Source of the DNA: Rathayibacter rathayi
Lineage (GTDB): Bacteria; Actinomycetota; Actinomycetes; Actinomycetales; Microbacteriaceae
Reading direction: 5' to 3'
DNA: 64,000 nucleotides
NCBI RefSeq assembly: GCF_004011095.1
Contig: NZ_CP028129.1
Location: 1,426,001 to 1,490,000 of the forward strand
The notes below the pieces were generated by a model, which was not told where the DNA came from, did not search any database, and worked only from the letters and a program-made list of their open reading frames with translations. The translations under genes were made by a program, and so were the position numbers. This document shows, piece after piece, positions 43,732 through 52,846 of this stretch; position 1 is the first letter of the stretch; every line of letters starts with the position of its first letter.

Positions 43732-45060
43732 ATGCCCCGTACCCCCCTCGGTCTCCGCGTCCCCTCTCGGGCGCGTCGGCGCCTCGTCGCCACGGGAGCG
43801 GGTACGGTCCTCGTTCTCTGTGCCGCCCTCGCCGCTCCCCTCTCGGCGTCTGCCGCGTACAACCCGTCCGACTACCCGTCGTGGTCCGATGTCGAGGCTG
43901 CGAAGTCGAGCGAAAGCGCCACCGCCGCCGAGGTCGACCGCATCACCGCCTTCCTCGCCGACCTGCGCGATCAGGCCGCTGCACTCACCGACGCTGCTAT
44001 CAGCCGTGCCGCCGAGGCGGACGCCGCGCAGAGCGCCCTCGACGAGGCGACCCAGCGGGTGAGCGCCCTCGAGGAACGCGCCTCCGCCGCCCGCTCCGAG
44101 GCCGACTCCGCGAAGGAGCAGGCCGGCCGTCTCGCTGCGCAGCTCTACCGCAACGGCGGCACCGATACCACGCTCAACCTCCTCATCGGCGGTGAGCAGT
44201 CAAGCCAGCTCCTCTATCGCCTCGGCACGATGACGCAGCTCACACAGCAGACCAGCCGCCTCCAGACCGCGGCGCAGTCGACCGAGAACCAGGCCGTTTC
44301 CCTCGCCGCCCAGGCCGAGCAGGCCCGGAGCGAGCGGGTCTCGCTGGCCACGGCCGCCGCCGATGCGCTGTCGGCAGCCCGCTCCGCTCAGGCCGACGCC
44401 GACGCGAAGGTCGCCGAGCAGGAGAAGTACAGCCAAGAACTCTACACCCAGCTCGCCTCGCTGAAGAACACCACCGCCGAGGTCGAGAAGCAGTACTCCG
44501 ACGGCCAGGACGCAAAGTCGGCCTTCGAGGAGCAGCAGCGCCTCTCCCGCCTCGCCGCCGAGGCCGAAGCCGCCCGACAGCGCGCCGCGTCCGCTCCGGC
44601 GGCGGGCGCTGCTCCGGCCGCACCCTCCGGCGGAGGAGGCGGAGGCGCCGTCGAACTCGGCGACGACGACCCGACCGGTGCGCGCAACAGCTCGGCAAAG
44701 ACCATCGGCGCTCTCGGCGGCTACGCCGGCCGCACCGGTGGCCTCTCTCCCGCCGAAGCTCAGGACTACGCCCGCACGGCCGTCGGCCGCTTCGGCTGGG
44801 GAGCCGACCAGGTCGATCGCTGTCTCATCCCGCTGTGGAACGGCGAGTCCGGGTGGCGCTGGAACGCGCTGAACAGCTCCTCCGGCGCCTACGGCATCCC
44901 GCAGGCACTGCCTGCGAGCAAGATGGCCAACTCCGGAGCCGATTACCAGACGAACGCTACGACGCAGATCGACTGGGGCCTGTCCTACATCAAGAGTTCC
45001 TATGGCTCACCCTGCAACGCCTGGTCGAGCTGGAACAACCGTTCTCCGCACTGGTACTGA
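43732..45060 (+). CDS. Secreted coiled-coil protein with C-terminal lysozyme/transglycosylase-like domain
   Basis: 442 aa. A signal peptide (RRRLVATGAGTVLVLCAALA, cleavage after SASA) precedes about 200 residues of coiled coil rich in Ala/Glu/Gln, as in PcsB/RipC-type septal hydrolases. A Gly-rich linker and a C-terminal SLT-like domain follow, with the catalytic-glutamate context LWNGESGWRWNALNSSSGAYGIPQ. It is expected to act on cell-wall glycan during division or growth. The ATG at 43732 is preferred over an earlier GTG. The terminal codons SPHWY and stop are repeated downstream. Confidence 0.85.
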   Translation: MPRTPLGLRVPSRARRRLVATGAGTVLVLCAALAAPLSASAAYNPSDYPSWSDVEAAKSSESATAAEVDRITAFLADLRDQAAALTDAAISRAAEADAAQSALDEATQRVSALEERASAARSEADSAKEQAGRLAAQLYRNGGTDTTLNLLIGGEQSSQLLYRLGTMTQLTQQTSRLQTAAQSTENQAVSLAAQAEQARSERVSLATAAADALSAARSAQADADAKVAEQEKYSQELYTQLASLKNTTAEVEKQYSDGQDAKSAFEEQQRLSRLAAEAEAARQRAASAPAAGAAPAAPSGGGGGGAVELGDDDPTGARNSSAKTIGALGGYAGRTGGLSPAEAQDYARTAVGRFGWGADQVDRCLIPLWNGESGWRWNALNSSSGAYGIPQALPASKMANSGADYQTNATTQIDWGLSYIKSSYGSPCNAWSSWNNRSPHWY

Positions 45061-45120
45061 GCGTGCACTGGTACTGAGCGGGGCACTGGTACTGAGCGGG
45101 GCACCGGCACTGAGCGGGGC
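45048..45120. repeat. 17-18-nt tandem duplications spanning the stop of the secreted hydrolase
   Basis: gcactggtactgagcg-type units start at 45048, 45065, 45083, 45101 and (partial) 45119. The first contains the end of the coding sequence (HWY-stop). The following copies sit in the gap before the convergent polymerase gene. Confidence 0.9.
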
Positions 45121-45128
45121 ACCGGGCC

Positions 45129-46730
45129 TCATTTCGCCCGGTCGTAGGAGTCGACGACGGCGACGGTGACCGGGAAGTCGACCTCGCCCGCTCCGAACAG
45201 CGAGCGTCCGGCACGCACCGCGGCGTCGCGGACGATCGTGGCGACCCGCTCCGACACCTCCGCAGGAGCGTGCACGATCACCTCGTCGTGCAGGAAGTAG
45301 ACCAGGTGGGCCCGGCCGACAGCGCCGCCCTCGGCACGCAATCGCGCCCGTAGCTCCCCCATCCAGCACAGCGCCCACTCGGCGGCCGTGCCCTGGACCA
45401 CGAAGTTTCGGGTGAAGCGGCCCCACTCGCGCGCTCGTGTCGCGTCGGTCGCCAGTCCCTCGGGCCCGGGCGGCGAGCTGCGCCCGAGCCACGTCGAGAC
45501 GCTCTCGCCGCGCTCCCCCGCCCGCGCCGCCGCCTCCACATGGGCGACCGAGCGCGGGTAGGCACGAGCGAGTCGCGGAAGCAGCCGCCCCGCCTCTCCG
45601 CTCATCGCTCCGTACATCGCGCCCAGCATCGCGACCTTAGCCCGGGGCCGATCGGGGATCACGCCCGCATCGACGATGCCCTGGTAGAGGTCGCGGCCCC
45701 GCCCCGCGGCAGCCATCGCGGAGTCACCCGAGAGTGCGGCGAGGATGCGCGGCTCGAGCTGTGCCGCGTCGGCTACCACGAGGTTCCAGCCGGGATCGGC
45801 GGTCACCGCCGCGCGGATCTGCCGCGGCAGCTGCAACGCGCCTCCGCCCGACGTCGCCCAGCGGCCGGTGACCACGCCACCGACCACGTACTCGGGGCGG
45901 AACCGCCCATCCCGCACCCACGCATCGAGCCAGGCCCAGCCGTTGGCGGTGAGCAGGCGCGAGAGCTTCTTGTACTCCAGGAGCGGCGGGACCGCGGGGT
46001 GCTCGATCGCCTGCAACTCCCAGGAGCGCGTCGACTCGACGGGCAGCCCTGCACGTCGCAGCGCCTTCAGGAGCTCAGTCGGCGAATCGGGATTGAGCTC
46101 GGGCGCGGCGAGTTCGTCGCGCAGGCGGACCGCCAGCGCCTCCAGTCGCGCCGGACGCCCACCGAAGAGCGGGCGAGGGCCGAGCAGCTCGGTGAGCACC
46201 CGGTCGTGCACGTCGGCGCGCCACGGCAGCCCCGCCTCGGCGATCTCGCGCGCGATCAGGGCACCGACCGATTCGGCGGCCAGCAACAGGCGGAGGCGGC
46301 CGGCCTCCGCGGCCCCCGCGAGCGCCTCCTCCTGCCGGGCCAGCTCAAGGACGGGGTCGAGCTCATCGGAACCGCCAGCCGCCTCCTCGAAGCCGATCAG
46401 CGTATCGAGAGCGGCAGGCGCGGCCGCTCCCGCATCCCAGGCGTCCAGGGGCGACCGCGCGAGGGCCGAACCGGTGACGGCCGAGGAGCGGCGGAGGATC
46501 GCGCGGGCCAGCCGGAGGTCGTGGCACCGCGCGACGAGCACCCCCGCCCCCAGCAACGCGGGATACCAGCGCGCGGTGTCATCCCACACCCAGCGCGGAC
46601 GCTCCGCCTCCCGCTCGCGGACGAACGCCGCGAAGTCGGCGGGACCGCGACCGCTCCCCGCCTCTGCGCCGCTGCCAGGGTCGACGGCCTGCCACGCCCC
46701 GGTGGGGCCGCCGACGAGTGCGAGGAGCAT
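45129..46730 (-). CDS. DNA polymerase family A-like protein (bifunctional 3'-5' exonuclease/polymerase type)
   Basis: 533 aa. The C-terminal half has family A polymerase motifs: motif A as VVADAAQLEPRILAAL, the O-helix region AKVAMLGAMYGAMSGEAGR, and motif C as LHDEVIVHAP. The N-terminal half is a degenerate exonuclease-like domain. It is shorter than PolA (about 880 aa) and matches a group of additional PolA-like proteins found in actinobacteria. ATG start at 46730. A LexA box lies about 290 nt upstream, so damage control is possible. Confidence 0.85.
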   Translation of the reverse strand: MLLALVGGPTGAWQAVDPGSGAEAGSGRGPADFAAFVREREAERPRWVWDDTARWYPALLGAGVLVARCHDLRLARAILRRSSAVTGSALARSPLDAWDAGAAAPAALDTLIGFEEAAGGSDELDPVLELARQEEALAGAAEAGRLRLLLAAESVGALIAREIAEAGLPWRADVHDRVLTELLGPRPLFGGRPARLEALAVRLRDELAAPELNPDSPTELLKALRRAGLPVESTRSWELQAIEHPAVPPLLEYKKLSRLLTANGWAWLDAWVRDGRFRPEYVVGGVVTGRWATSGGGALQLPRQIRAAVTADPGWNLVVADAAQLEPRILAALSGDSAMAAAGRGRDLYQGIVDAGVIPDRPRAKVAMLGAMYGAMSGEAGRLLPRLARAYPRSVAHVEAAARAGERGESVSTWLGRSSPPGPEGLATDATRAREWGRFTRNFVVQGTAAEWALCWMGELRARLRAEGGAVGRAHLVYFLHDEVIVHAPAEVSERVATIVRDAAVRAGRSLFGAGEVDFPVTVAVVDSYDRAK

Positions 46731-46734
46731 CGGG

Positions 46735-46935
46735 CTATTCTCCCTCTCTGCCCCCCTTCCCTCTGCCCTTTCCCCTCTGCCCTTTCCCCTGTCCTTTCCC
46801 CCACGGCGGGTAGCCCGGAAAAGTCTTTTCCTGCGCGGTCGGCGGCTGGTGCTCCCAGAGCGCCACCGCGATTGTGTCCATCGAGCGGGAGTAGCCGACG
46901 AGCGTGCGCTTCTCGGGCTCAGCCGCCCAGGTCAC
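46735..46935 (-). CDS. Possible small protein of unknown function
   Basis: Open frame of 66 codons with a plausible protein-like centre (AVTWAAEPEKRTLVGYSR, VALWEHQPPTAQEKTFPGY) but a low-complexity G/K tail made by 14-nt repeats. The start is uncertain (GTG at 46935, no ribosome-binding site) and the frame stays open further upstream toward the LexA box. It may be a genuine SOS-controlled leader gene of the polymerase or a fragment. The remaining part of 46731-47070 holds only the LexA box and promoter. Confidence 0.3.
   Translation of the reverse strand: MTWAAEPEKRTLVGYSRSMDTIAVALWEHQPPTAQEKTFPGYPPWGKGQGKGQRGKGRGKGGREGE
46759..46798. repeat. 14-nt tandem repeat upstream of the polymerase gene
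   Basis: ccctctgccctttc occurs at 46759 and 46773, with a shortened third copy at 46787. It lies 29-68 nt upstream of the polymerase ATG and inside the end of the possible small gene. Confidence 0.8.
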
Positions 46936-47015
46936 CGCCCGGAACCAGGTCTCGCGTCTGCGGTCTCTCCGCAGCCGTGGCGAGCACGGTCGCCGCGGCG
47001 TACACTCGCAGAGTA

Positions 47016-47031
47016 TCGAACACTTGTTCGA
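47016..47031. promoter_or_regulatory. LexA operator (SOS box)
   Basis: tcgaacacttgttcga is a perfect match to the actinobacterial LexA consensus TCGAAC-N4-GTTCGA. It lies 40 nt before the ATG at 47071 and also faces the minus-strand small frame and polymerase gene. It predicts DNA-damage induction of the plus-strand gene at least. Confidence 0.88.
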
Positions 47032-47070
47032 CTGGCCAGCCTGGCCTGGCGAGTGAACGGGAGCACGACG

Positions 47071-47361
47071 ATGGCAGTGATCGACGAGACGGCACTGGTC
47101 TCGACCGACGGCGAAGGGTTACCGATCGCGCTCGAATGGCGCGGCAGCAGCTACCGGGTCACCGACCGGCCGACGGTCTGGACGTGCACGAGCGCGTGGT
47201 GGGCGCCGCTTCAGGACTTCCGGCCGACCTTCGGGCGTCCGCCGGTCAGCATCGGCGGCTGGCGCTTCCAGGCGACGGACCTCACGACCGGCGGAGCGTT
47301 CGTGCTCGACGTGGTCGCGTCGACGGAGCCGCAGTGGAGCGTGGTACGGGTCTACGAGTAG
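47071..47361 (+). CDS. Small SOS-controlled protein (DUF6504-like)
   Basis: 96 aa: a small beta-rich protein (LEWRGSSYRVTDRPTVWTCTSAWW, then VASTEPQWSVVRVYE at the end). It resembles DUF6504-type proteins, which in actinobacteria are often next to imuB/dnaE2 mutasome or other SOS genes. The ATG at 47071 has GGGAG upstream. The LexA box 40 nt upstream is direct evidence for SOS control. Function unknown; an accessory role in translesion synthesis is a guess. Confidence 0.78.
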   Translation: MAVIDETALVSTDGEGLPIALEWRGSSYRVTDRPTVWTCTSAWWAPLQDFRPTFGRPPVSIGGWRFQATDLTTGGAFVLDVVASTEPQWSVVRVYE

Positions 47362-47400
47362 CGCCGGGATCGGCCCGGCGCAGAGGCGATGCGGAGTGGA

Positions 47401-47511
47401 TTACTTGTCGGCCGACCAGGGGGCCTTCGTCATGGCGATCAGAGCCGCGACTCCGGAAACGAGGCCGACACCGGCGATGGCGGACACGACGAGCCAGAGA
47501 ACGAGTTCCAT
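47401..47511 (-). CDS. 36-aa single-span membrane protein
   Basis: ATG at 47511 to TAA at 47403-47401 encodes MELVLWLVVSAIAGVGLVSG, continuing through ALIAMTKAPWSADK. It is one hydrophobic helix with Gly/Val packing and a short basic/polar cytosolic tail. The stop is a TAA and the coding sequence is cleanly delimited between two convergent/divergent genes. There is no clear ribosome-binding site. Such small single-span proteins often regulate membrane partners; the MFS exporter gene next door, divergent by 78 nt, is a candidate. Confidence 0.55.
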   Translation of the reverse strand: MELVLWLVVSAIAGVGLVSGVAALIAMTKAPWSADK

Positions 47512-47589
47512 GAGTGCAGTCTATCCAGGCACGGAGGGGATCCTTTCCGCGCGGCCTTGACCCCCCGACGAGGGGATAGCCTGGGCAGA

Positions 47590-49008
47590 GTGACCGACGC
47601 CCCCACCCGTGCAAGCGTCGGACTGCGCTCGGAGCGCGGCCCGATCCTGCTGTCCCTGATGATCTCGACCGCCCTGGTCGCCCTCGACGCCACGATCCTC
47701 TCGACGGCCGTCCCGTCCATCGTCGCCGACCTCGGCGGGTTCGAGCAGTTCCCCTGGCTGTTCTCGATCTACCTGTTGGCCCAGGCCGTCTCGGTTCCCC
47801 TCTACGGCAAGCTCGCGGACGTCATCGGGCGAAAGCCCATCATGCTGATCGGCATCGCCCTGTTCCTGGTCGGCTCGCTCCTGTGTGGCCTCGCCTGGAG
47901 CATGCCCGCGCTCATCGCGTTCCGAGCGCTGCAAGGCCTGGGTGCCGGAGCGATCCAGCCGATGGGCATTACCATCGCGGGCGACATCTACACGGTCGCC
48001 GAGCGCGCGAAGACCCAGGGCTATCTCGCGAGCGTCTGGGGCATCTCCTCCGTCGTCGGGCCGACCCTCGGCGGCGTCCTCTCGGACCTCGGCGCGTGGC
48101 GCGGCATCTTCCTCGTCAACATCCCCCTCTGCCTGCTCGCGGCGTTCCTTTTGATGCGCAGCTTCCACGAGACCGCGCGCGGCGAGAAGCAGCGGATCGA
48201 CGTGGCGGGCGCCTGCGTGCTCGCCGTCGGCACCGCACTGCTGATCCTCGGACTACTCGAGGGCGGCAGCGCGTGGCCGTGGCTCTCCCCCGTCGGCGTC
48301 GGAGTGTTCGTCGTCGCAGCGCTCGCCTTCGTCTGCTTCGTCGCGATCGAGCGGCGGGCGGCTGCCCCCGTGCTCCCGCTGTGGGTGCTGACGCGGCGGG
48401 TGCTGATCTCGACCAGCCTGGTCTCGGTGATGGTCGGCGCGATCACGCTCGGCATCACCTCCTACTTCCCCACGTTCGCGCAGGGGGTGCTGGGCAGCTC
48501 CGCCCTCGGCGCGGGCTTCGCGGTCGCCGCCATGACCCTCGGCTGGCCTGTTGCGGCAAGCCTGTCCGGGCGGCTCTACCTACGGATCGGCTTCCGCAAC
48601 ACGGGCTTTCTCGGAGCGGGACTGGTCGTGATCGGCACAGCGCTGACCATCCTGCTCGGCGCCTCCTCGACGCTCTGGGAGATCGCGGGCTTCTGCGTGC
48701 TGATCGGCGCAGGGATGGGCCTCGTGGCGACCCCGACGCTGATCCGGGCGCAGTCGAGCGTCGACTGGAACGAGCGCGGAGTGGTCTCCTCGACCAACTT
48801 CTTTGCCCGGAACATCGGTAGTGCCGTCGCCGTGGCGGTGTTCGGCGCAATCGTCAACGCGTCGGCTGGCGCCGGCGTGCCCGCGCCGGCCGACCTCGCC
48901 GAGGGCACCCGCTTCGTCTGCATCGCGCTGACGGTGCTCGCCGTGGGCATGCTCATCGCGGTGTGGGCGATGCCGAAGGAGCGCCGGCCCGAGCCCGACG
49001 CGGCCTAG
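47590..49008 (+). CDS. MFS multidrug exporter (DHA2/EmrB type)
   Basis: 472-aa inner-membrane transporter with about 14 helices. LDATILSTAVPSIVADLGG in helix 1, LYGKLADVIGRKP in loop 2-3 (the MFS signature), and ALQGLGAGAIQPMG in helix 4 are visible. DHA2 members expel drugs and amphiphiles using the proton gradient. The GTG at 47590 is chosen, as earlier in-frame sequence overlaps the small antisense gene. Substrate unknown. Confidence 0.9.
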   Translation: MTDAPTRASVGLRSERGPILLSLMISTALVALDATILSTAVPSIVADLGGFEQFPWLFSIYLLAQAVSVPLYGKLADVIGRKPIMLIGIALFLVGSLLCGLAWSMPALIAFRALQGLGAGAIQPMGITIAGDIYTVAERAKTQGYLASVWGISSVVGPTLGGVLSDLGAWRGIFLVNIPLCLLAAFLLMRSFHETARGEKQRIDVAGACVLAVGTALLILGLLEGGSAWPWLSPVGVGVFVVAALAFVCFVAIERRAAAPVLPLWVLTRRVLISTSLVSVMVGAITLGITSYFPTFAQGVLGSSALGAGFAVAAMTLGWPVAASLSGRLYLRIGFRNTGFLGAGLVVIGTALTILLGASSTLWEIAGFCVLIGAGMGLVATPTLIRAQSSVDWNERGVVSSTNFFARNIGSAVAVAVFGAIVNASAGAGVPAPADLAEGTRFVCIALTVLAVGMLIAVWAMPKERRPEPDAA

Positions 49009-49020
49009 CCCGACTATCCG

Positions 49021-49797
49021 TCAACCGGCGCGGCGCGCCACGGCCGTCGCGCGCAGACGATCGCGGTGACGGCGGCGCACACGGTGCGTCCAGCGTTGCA
49101 GCGACGACCCCATGCCCGGGTGCCGCGCCAGCGTGTGCAGTGCGCGATCGAAGCGGCGGAGCAGGTCGGCGAAAGCGCCGAAGGGACGCGCCGAAATGCC
49201 GACCTCAAGGTGACGGTCCAGGACGATCCGGTGCCGCAGTCCCAGGTGCACGCTGATCTCGACGTCGTCGTGCACGTAGGCATCGTGCCGGTGCATCTCC
49301 TCCGCGATCTCCTCCCACGCCGAACGCCGGACGGCGCAGTTCGAGCCGAAGAGCGGCCAATTGGCCAGCGCCGAGCCCATCAGTACGAAATACGCGTCCA
49401 TGTAGGCGACCCGCGCGAGCACCCGGGCGACGGGGCCGAGTTCGTCGAAGCGGCCGGGACCGGTGACCGCTCCGACGTCCGGGTCGGCGAAGTGGCCGGC
49501 GAGGCGCGCCAGCCAGTCCGATCCCGGGCGGGAGTCGGCGTCGAGGCGTGCGAGCACATCGCCCCGAGCCTCGTCGAAGCCGTGCGCCGTGCTCGCCGGG
49601 ATTCCGGCCCCGTCATGCTGCACCACGCGGGCGCCCGACGCGCGGGCGACCGCGGCGCTGTCATCGGTACTCCCGTCGTCCACGACCACAATCTCGAGTG
49701 GGGCGAGCGTCTGCTCGCGGAGAAGCTCGAGCAGCTGCTCGAGGTGACGGGCGTCGTCCTTCACAGGGACGACGACCGAAATTCGCCGGTGATCCAT
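49021..49797 (-). CDS. Glycosyltransferase family 2
   Basis: 258 aa with a GT-A fold: ISVVVPVKDDARHLEQLLELL at the N-terminus, VVVDDGSTDDS near residue 40, and the metal-binding aspartates in LARLDADSRPGSDW near 85. It has no transmembrane tail, so it is probably peripheral. The ATG at 49797 (MDHRRISVVV) is the usual family start; 45 nt more are open upstream. The acceptor sugar or lipid is unknown. Confidence 0.85.
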   Translation of the reverse strand: MDHRRISVVVPVKDDARHLEQLLELLREQTLAPLEIVVVDDGSTDDSAAVARASGARVVQHDGAGIPASTAHGFDEARGDVLARLDADSRPGSDWLARLAGHFADPDVGAVTGPGRFDELGPVARVLARVAYMDAYFVLMGSALANWPLFGSNCAVRRSAWEEIAEEMHRHDAYVHDDVEISVHLGLRHRIVLDRHLEVGISARPFGAFADLLRRFDRALHTLARHPGMGSSLQRWTHRVRRRHRDRLRATAVARRAG

Positions 49798-49934
49798 CCG
49801 CCCAGTCAACGCGATTCTGGCCGGCATCGGGGGTACCGCCACACCTGTCGGCCGCCCGCGACTCCTTCCCGCCGGGTACTCTCGAGGGGGTGCTTCGGCG
49901 GGCGGGGCGCCTGCTCCGGATGGAGGTGACGCGC

Positions 49935-50552
49935 GTGTGGTTCCGGCGTCGACGCAGGTTCAAGATGGAACCGTACGACCCCGATGAGAACCCGTCGCGC
50001 GAACCCGCCTCCGTTGAGGAGGCCGCCGAAGAGGGCCTGATGCTCGCCCAGTACGCGAGCCGGATGGCCGTGAAGAACCGGGTGCTGATGGACGGCCTCG
50101 GCGCCGACGTACCCTTCGACGTCGACCGCTACTCCGTCGTCGCTGTGGAGGAGCTCGAGAAGCTGGCCCGCGAATCTGAGGCGGCCGCCAAGCGCCTGCG
50201 CAGCATCACCGCCGACGTCTCCTCGGTAGGTGGCCGCTCCGACCATGTGCACGACTACCGCTCGGCGGACGTGGACAACCTCGATCACCGCGAGCGGCTC
50301 TCGCTCCTGGTCGCCGAATCTCTGCACCAGCGCGCCCGGGACCGCGAGTACCTCGCCACGCTCGTCGATGACGCTCGTCAGGACGCCTGGCGCGAGTTGG
50401 CCCAGTCGATCGAAGAGACCCTCGACCGCACGACGCGCCTGGACCCGGAGGCCGAGGAATACCGCCGCGACCGCTCGGTGCGGATGGCGCTCGTGATCGT
50501 GGACGACCTGGCCAAGCTGGCGGAGGAGCGCGGCGTCAGCCTCGAGGGCTGA
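49935..50552 (+). CDS. Conserved-looking hypothetical, helical cytosolic protein
   Basis: About 205 aa, strongly helical and charged (PASVEEAAEEGLMLAQYASR, VVAVEELEKLARESEAAAKRLRS, DRSVRMALVIVDDLAKLAEERG), with no signal or membrane segment after the basic N-terminus. I do not recognise a domain. The GTG at 49935 has GGAGG at 49922-49926; an ATG at 49965 is the alternative. It converges with the Lon N-domain gene 12 nt away. Confidence 0.7.
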   Translation: MWFRRRRRFKMEPYDPDENPSREPASVEEAAEEGLMLAQYASRMAVKNRVLMDGLGADVPFDVDRYSVVAVEELEKLARESEAAAKRLRSITADVSSVGGRSDHVHDYRSADVDNLDHRERLSLLVAESLHQRARDREYLATLVDDARQDAWRELAQSIEETLDRTTRLDPEAEEYRRDRSVRMALVIVDDLAKLAEERGVSLEG

Positions 50553-50564
50553 TGGGGTACGGGT

Positions 50565-51176
50565 TCAGGCCCAGCCGGCCCGGAACGATTCGGTCGCCTC
50601 GGCCGAGCGCTCACGCACCGACTCCAGCAGCTCCTCCATCGTGGCGCTGCGGAGGAACGCGAGTCGGTCGAACTCGGTGACCGGCGCGACGCCCGCAAGC
50701 TGCCAGGCGTGCGCGGCCGGATCCTCGGCCAGTTCGACGACCGCTCCGTAACGCTGCTCGACGAACTCGCTCGCCACCGCCAGTGCCGTGCGGACCGCCG
50801 ACTCCGCCGCCGCCAGCGCGGGAGCGTGCTTCTCGTCCCACTCCAGATCGGGCAAGGGGCGGACCTCGGCGCGTGGGTACGGGTCATCCTCGTACCAGCG
50901 GACAACCTCGAACCGCTCCTCGCCGACCGAATCGAGCGTGACGAACGACTCGGCGCCGTCGATGTTCAGGATGCGCGCCCGCGCTCCGACCGCGAACCGC
51001 TGGTCGCCGCCGCCCACCTCCTGGCCGCGCTCGATGAGGACGACCCCGAACGCGAGAGTCTCGTCCTCGAGGACATCGCCGAGCATCCGCAGGTATCGCG
51101 GCTCGAAGAGCCGGAGTGGGAGCGGCATGTGCGGCAGGAGCACGGAGCCGAGCGGGAACATCGGAAGATCAGGCAC
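50565..51176 (-). CDS. LON peptidase substrate-binding domain protein
   Basis: 203 aa consisting of the Lon N-terminal (LAN) domain alone: LPMFPLGSVLLPHMPLPLRLFEPRYL at the N-terminus and AFGVVLIERGQEVGGGDQ near residue 50. Neither ATPase nor protease follows, as usual for this bacterial family of unknown function. The GTG at 51176 is the best fit to family starts; a TTG 12 nt upstream is possible. Confidence 0.85.
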   Translation of the reverse strand: MPDLPMFPLGSVLLPHMPLPLRLFEPRYLRMLGDVLEDETLAFGVVLIERGQEVGGGDQRFAVGARARILNIDGAESFVTLDSVGEERFEVVRWYEDDPYPRAEVRPLPDLEWDEKHAPALAAAESAVRTALAVASEFVEQRYGAVVELAEDPAAHAWQLAGVAPVTEFDRLAFLRSATMEELLESVRERSAEATESFRAGWA

Positions 51177-51284
51177 GGGATCAGGCAATCACGTCGAACG
51201 GGGAGCAGCCAGTACGGGCGCGGCGGGGCGGGACGTGCTAGCGGTTCGGCGGCGGCGAGGTGCGGGTTTCGACTGCTGGGGGGC

Positions 51285-52694
51285 TTAGCGGATGCAGGCG
51301 GCCTTCGAGTCAGGGTCACAGAAAACAACTGTGGGATCAGAGAACACCGCATAGATGAGCGCGCAGACACCAATGCCTGTCATTGCCACGCCGATGATGA
51401 TCGCCGCGATCACGATCGCCCGCCCGCGAGCGCGACCATCGCGAATAAGGCGAAGGGCAAGAACTCCGAACATGACGTTGAACGGCGCAATCGGCAGCAA
51501 CGCAACCAATCCCAACCATGCGAACGGCTTCACTGCCTCACCCGACGAAGCAGACCTATTGGTCTGCTTCGTCGCTGTGGATGCGACAACCTCCTCTGCC
51601 TTCGTCAGCTCCTTCGCATAGCGGTTCATCGCCGAGTCGAAGATGACCCCACGCCACCGTCGACCAGGGAGACGCGCGGCGAACACGGCCAGGATGACGA
51701 ACGGGCCGGATAGCACGATGACGGTGAAGAGCAACATTGACCGTGCGATCGGCCCGATATGGAAGGCGTCATCGACCACTCCGGAGCTAAACGCAGCGGT
51801 AGTGGTGGCCAACGACAATAATGTGCCCACGAGCACCAGTGCGAACACTAGGCCCGCCGCCGCCGCGACCTTCCGTCCGATGAGCCGGTAGATGAGTTCG
51901 CTGAGAGCGAAGTACCCGATAGTGTTCACGACAACGATCGTTAATAAACGAGCCAATGCGGCCGTTTCGTTCGGAGACGGCACGATCAACAGACCGAGAA
52001 TCCAGAGAACTACCGGTACTAGGACGAAGGCAATGAACTGTTGTGACACACGAACCTTCCATGAAAGCGCCGAGGAAGGCTCTCCGGCTATCACTTGCTT
52101 CAGCCGCTCCACCTCCCGATGGCGCTCGGCCCAGAGCAGATTGTCATTCGAGAGTTCACCGAGACGCATTTCCGCCGCTGCCGCCCAGTAGGCGAATCCG
52201 ATCCCGAGCAGTGCAGGTAGTATCATCCGCATGATCGGAACTCGATACGGCCCATCGGACACGGCCGACGACCAGTACGACCACACGGTAACGCTGAGCG
52301 AGAGCAAGACGCATATCCGCGCAATGGCGGCGACGATCGACTTGCTCGCCAGCTCCCGTGCGATCGTCGATGGCGCCTCCGATGCGCCGAGCCGGAAGGT
52401 GGTCGGCGCGAACCAAACAGCCAGAATAACCGCGAGTAACGCGCTGAAAGCCGTGGTCAAGGCCGACCCACTTGACGGCGCCATCACAAGCTCGGGATTG
52501 CTTGTAGCCGCCGGAAGGTCGCGTTGCAAGCTCTGCGTCACCGAGAAGACACCAAAGACAATAGCGGCGACAAGAACGACCACTGCATTAGATAGCACAC
52601 TCGAGCGGACTTTACGCCGAAACATCAAAGACTCTTCGTGAATACTGAGAGCTAACTCATTGGTATAGCTTTCGCCCGGAGGTATCGGTGACAT
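51285..52694 (-). CDS. Polytopic membrane protein of unknown function
   Basis: 469 aa with about ten hydrophobic segments (for example VVVLVAAIVFGVFSV near residue 40, AFVLVPVVLWILGLLIVPS near 225, MLLFTVIVLSGPFVILAVFAA near 320), a cytosolic loop with SNDNLLWAERHREVERLKQ, and a DUF4190-like C-terminal pair of helices. The ATG at 52694 has AGGAG 6 nt upstream. Its base composition is visibly less GC-rich than that of its neighbours, which suggests recent gain. I do not recognise the family. Confidence 0.7.
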   Translation of the reverse strand: MSPIPPGESYTNELALSIHEESLMFRRKVRSSVLSNAVVVLVAAIVFGVFSVTQSLQRDLPAATSNPELVMAPSSGSALTTAFSALLAVILAVWFAPTTFRLGASEAPSTIARELASKSIVAAIARICVLLSLSVTVWSYWSSAVSDGPYRVPIMRMILPALLGIGFAYWAAAAEMRLGELSNDNLLWAERHREVERLKQVIAGEPSSALSWKVRVSQQFIAFVLVPVVLWILGLLIVPSPNETAALARLLTIVVVNTIGYFALSELIYRLIGRKVAAAAGLVFALVLVGTLLSLATTTAAFSSGVVDDAFHIGPIARSMLLFTVIVLSGPFVILAVFAARLPGRRWRGVIFDSAMNRYAKELTKAEEVVASTATKQTNRSASSGEAVKPFAWLGLVALLPIAPFNVMFGVLALRLIRDGRARGRAIVIAAIIIGVAMTGIGVCALIYAVFSDPTVVFCDPDSKAACIR

Positions 52695-52846
52695 TTCGTG
52701 CTCCTACGGGAGCACCGTGCCCCATCGTGAAGAAGAGTGCACAAAATCGCGGTTCACTATCACAGCGAATGGTACCGCTCCGCCGTCACCGCTGGCGAGT
52801 AGGCTGTCTTCTCGCGGTCGACGACGGACCGTACACGACGGCATCT

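Noticed and set aside
48000..49000. Insertion sequence or transposase remnants near the MFS and GT2 genes, or elsewhere in the window
   Set aside because: No transposase motifs or terminal inverted repeats were seen anywhere in the window.
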